Shown here: positions 39,721 through 40,049 of the stretch, piece by piece
Layout: each line of letters opens with the position of its first letter
Position numbering within the stretch: the first letter of the stretch is position 1
Translations under genes and position numbers: made by a program
The notes under the pieces: generated by a model
What the model was told of the DNA's origin: nothing
Databases searched by the model: none
Seen by the model: only the letters and a program-made list of their open reading frames with translations
Source: Lachnospiraceae bacterium
GTDB taxonomy: Bacteria; Bacillota; Clostridia; Lachnospirales; Anaerotignaceae
Length of the DNA: 40,049 nt
NCBI GenBank assembly: GCA_019422065.1
Contig: JAHZEA010000020.1
Location: 1 to 40,049, forward strand
Direction of reading: 5' to 3'

Positions 39721-40049
39721 TTATAATTTTTCCCATCTCGCATAAACTACTATTTTATCCTTCATTAAAATTTTGGTAATGGGCTCTTTCAATTTTTTAT
39801 CCGCATACCAGCCTGTAAAGCTATACCCTTTTTTTACAGGTACATATTCTGTTAAATCAACTGTAGACCCTACTGTTTTATGTGTGTAATTTGTAATCAT
39901 CACATCTTCGTTAGATAACTCTCCCCCATCTAAATTAAATCTAAGGATACCAGAAACAGGCAGCTTTTCCACATCACTGTCTTCAGACTCATCCACAGTT
40001 ACTCGGCATGTGGCGCTTTCGTCTTTTGATGTGGCAGTAAAATCAGCGG
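39721..40049 (-). CDS. Surface protein C-terminus with Ig-like and InlB-type repeat (5' part off the right edge)
   Basis: The frame is open to the right edge; only the last 109 codons are seen. The first part, ADFTATSKDESATCRVTV, looks like the end of a bacterial Ig-like (BIG2) domain. After a short acidic linker (DESEDSDVEKL) comes an InlB B-repeat / Flg_new module of about 70 residues: VGSTVDLTEYVPVKKGYSF, TGWYADKKLKEPITK and VVYARWEKL. Such modules occur in large secreted or wall-attached clostridial proteins. An internal GTG at 39996 is not the true start. No LPXTG or anchor is present at this C-terminus. Confidence 0.8.
   Translation of the reverse strand, partial: ADFTATSKDESATCRVTVDESEDSDVEKLPVSGILRFNLDGGELSNEDVMITNYTHKTVGSTVDLTEYVPVKKGYSFTGWYADKKLKEPITKILMKDKIVVYARWEKL

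Noticed and set aside
39721..39996. Complete 91-residue protein starting at 39996
   Set aside because: The frame continues with Ig-like sequence to the window edge, so the GTG there is internal.

Overview
The window reads as a chromosomal segment of a low-GC (roughly one-third G+C) Gram-positive anaerobe, most like a gut Clostridia/Lachnospiraceae genome. The evidence is AT-rich intergenic DNA with intrinsic terminators, strong AGGAGG-type ribosome binding sites, frequent TTG and GTG starts, a lipoprotein-type PhnD, CD3324-type and WYL-type regulators, and an ECF sigma/DUF4367 pair. No rRNA, tRNA, CRISPR array, intact insertion sequence or phage module was found. Almost everything is on the minus strand; only a DeoR-type regulator and an esterase are on the plus strand. 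The species is not identified; the lineage is an inference from style.

Layout. 1-3.8 kb: uvrB-uvrA DNA repair operon (uvrA cut by the left edge) with a LexA-like box upstream. 4-12.2 kb: an accessory stretch of small-molecule and stress genes: a cysteine-rich orphan, a GNAT acetyltransferase, a GyrI-like protein, a WYL-regulated five-gene operon (WYL regulator, TIGR04076-like, GyrI-like, TfoX-N, VOC), an Ntn-hydrolase paired with a Vat/CatB-type acetyltransferase, a CD3324-type HTH gene behind a structured leader, and an AraC-GyrI regulator followed by a frameshifted C45-type acyltransferase. 12.2-12.95 kb holds decayed coding remnants. 12.95-19.5 kb: a phosphonate operon (phnX, a PhpC-like iron alcohol dehydrogenase, phnD, phnC, two phnE) divergent from a DeoR regulator.

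19.5-31 kb: a run of unrelated singletons: a secreted protein, an esterase, RtcB, an SF0329-like protein with higher GC, an AlkD-like repair protein, a CbrC-family protein with a possible immunity-type partner, small membrane proteins, an ECF sigma/DUF4367 anti-sigma pair with a 54-codon membrane protein downstream, and uncharacterised proteins. Several gene remnants lie between them. 31-35.4 kb: a response regulator - histidine kinase - ABC ATPase - FtsX-type permease module of the peptide-antibiotic resistance type. 35.7-39.1 kb: an operon of ECF sigma factor, six-helix membrane protein, ABC ATPase and ABC-2 permease. The right edge cuts a surface protein with Ig-like and InlB-type repeats.

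How it fits together. Two envelope-sensing systems (two-component plus ABC; ECF plus ABC) sit side by side, and the left accessory block is rich in ligand-sensing GyrI folds and modifying enzymes, so the window looks like a drug and envelope stress region around two housekeeping operons. The most distinctive metabolic unit is the phosphonate operon. It has phosphonoacetaldehyde hydrolase but no aminotransferase (PhnW); in that place is a dehydrogenase resembling phosphonoacetaldehyde reductases, which suggests use of 2-hydroxyethylphosphonate. The most distinctive non-coding element is the interleaved stem structure upstream of the CD3324-type gene.
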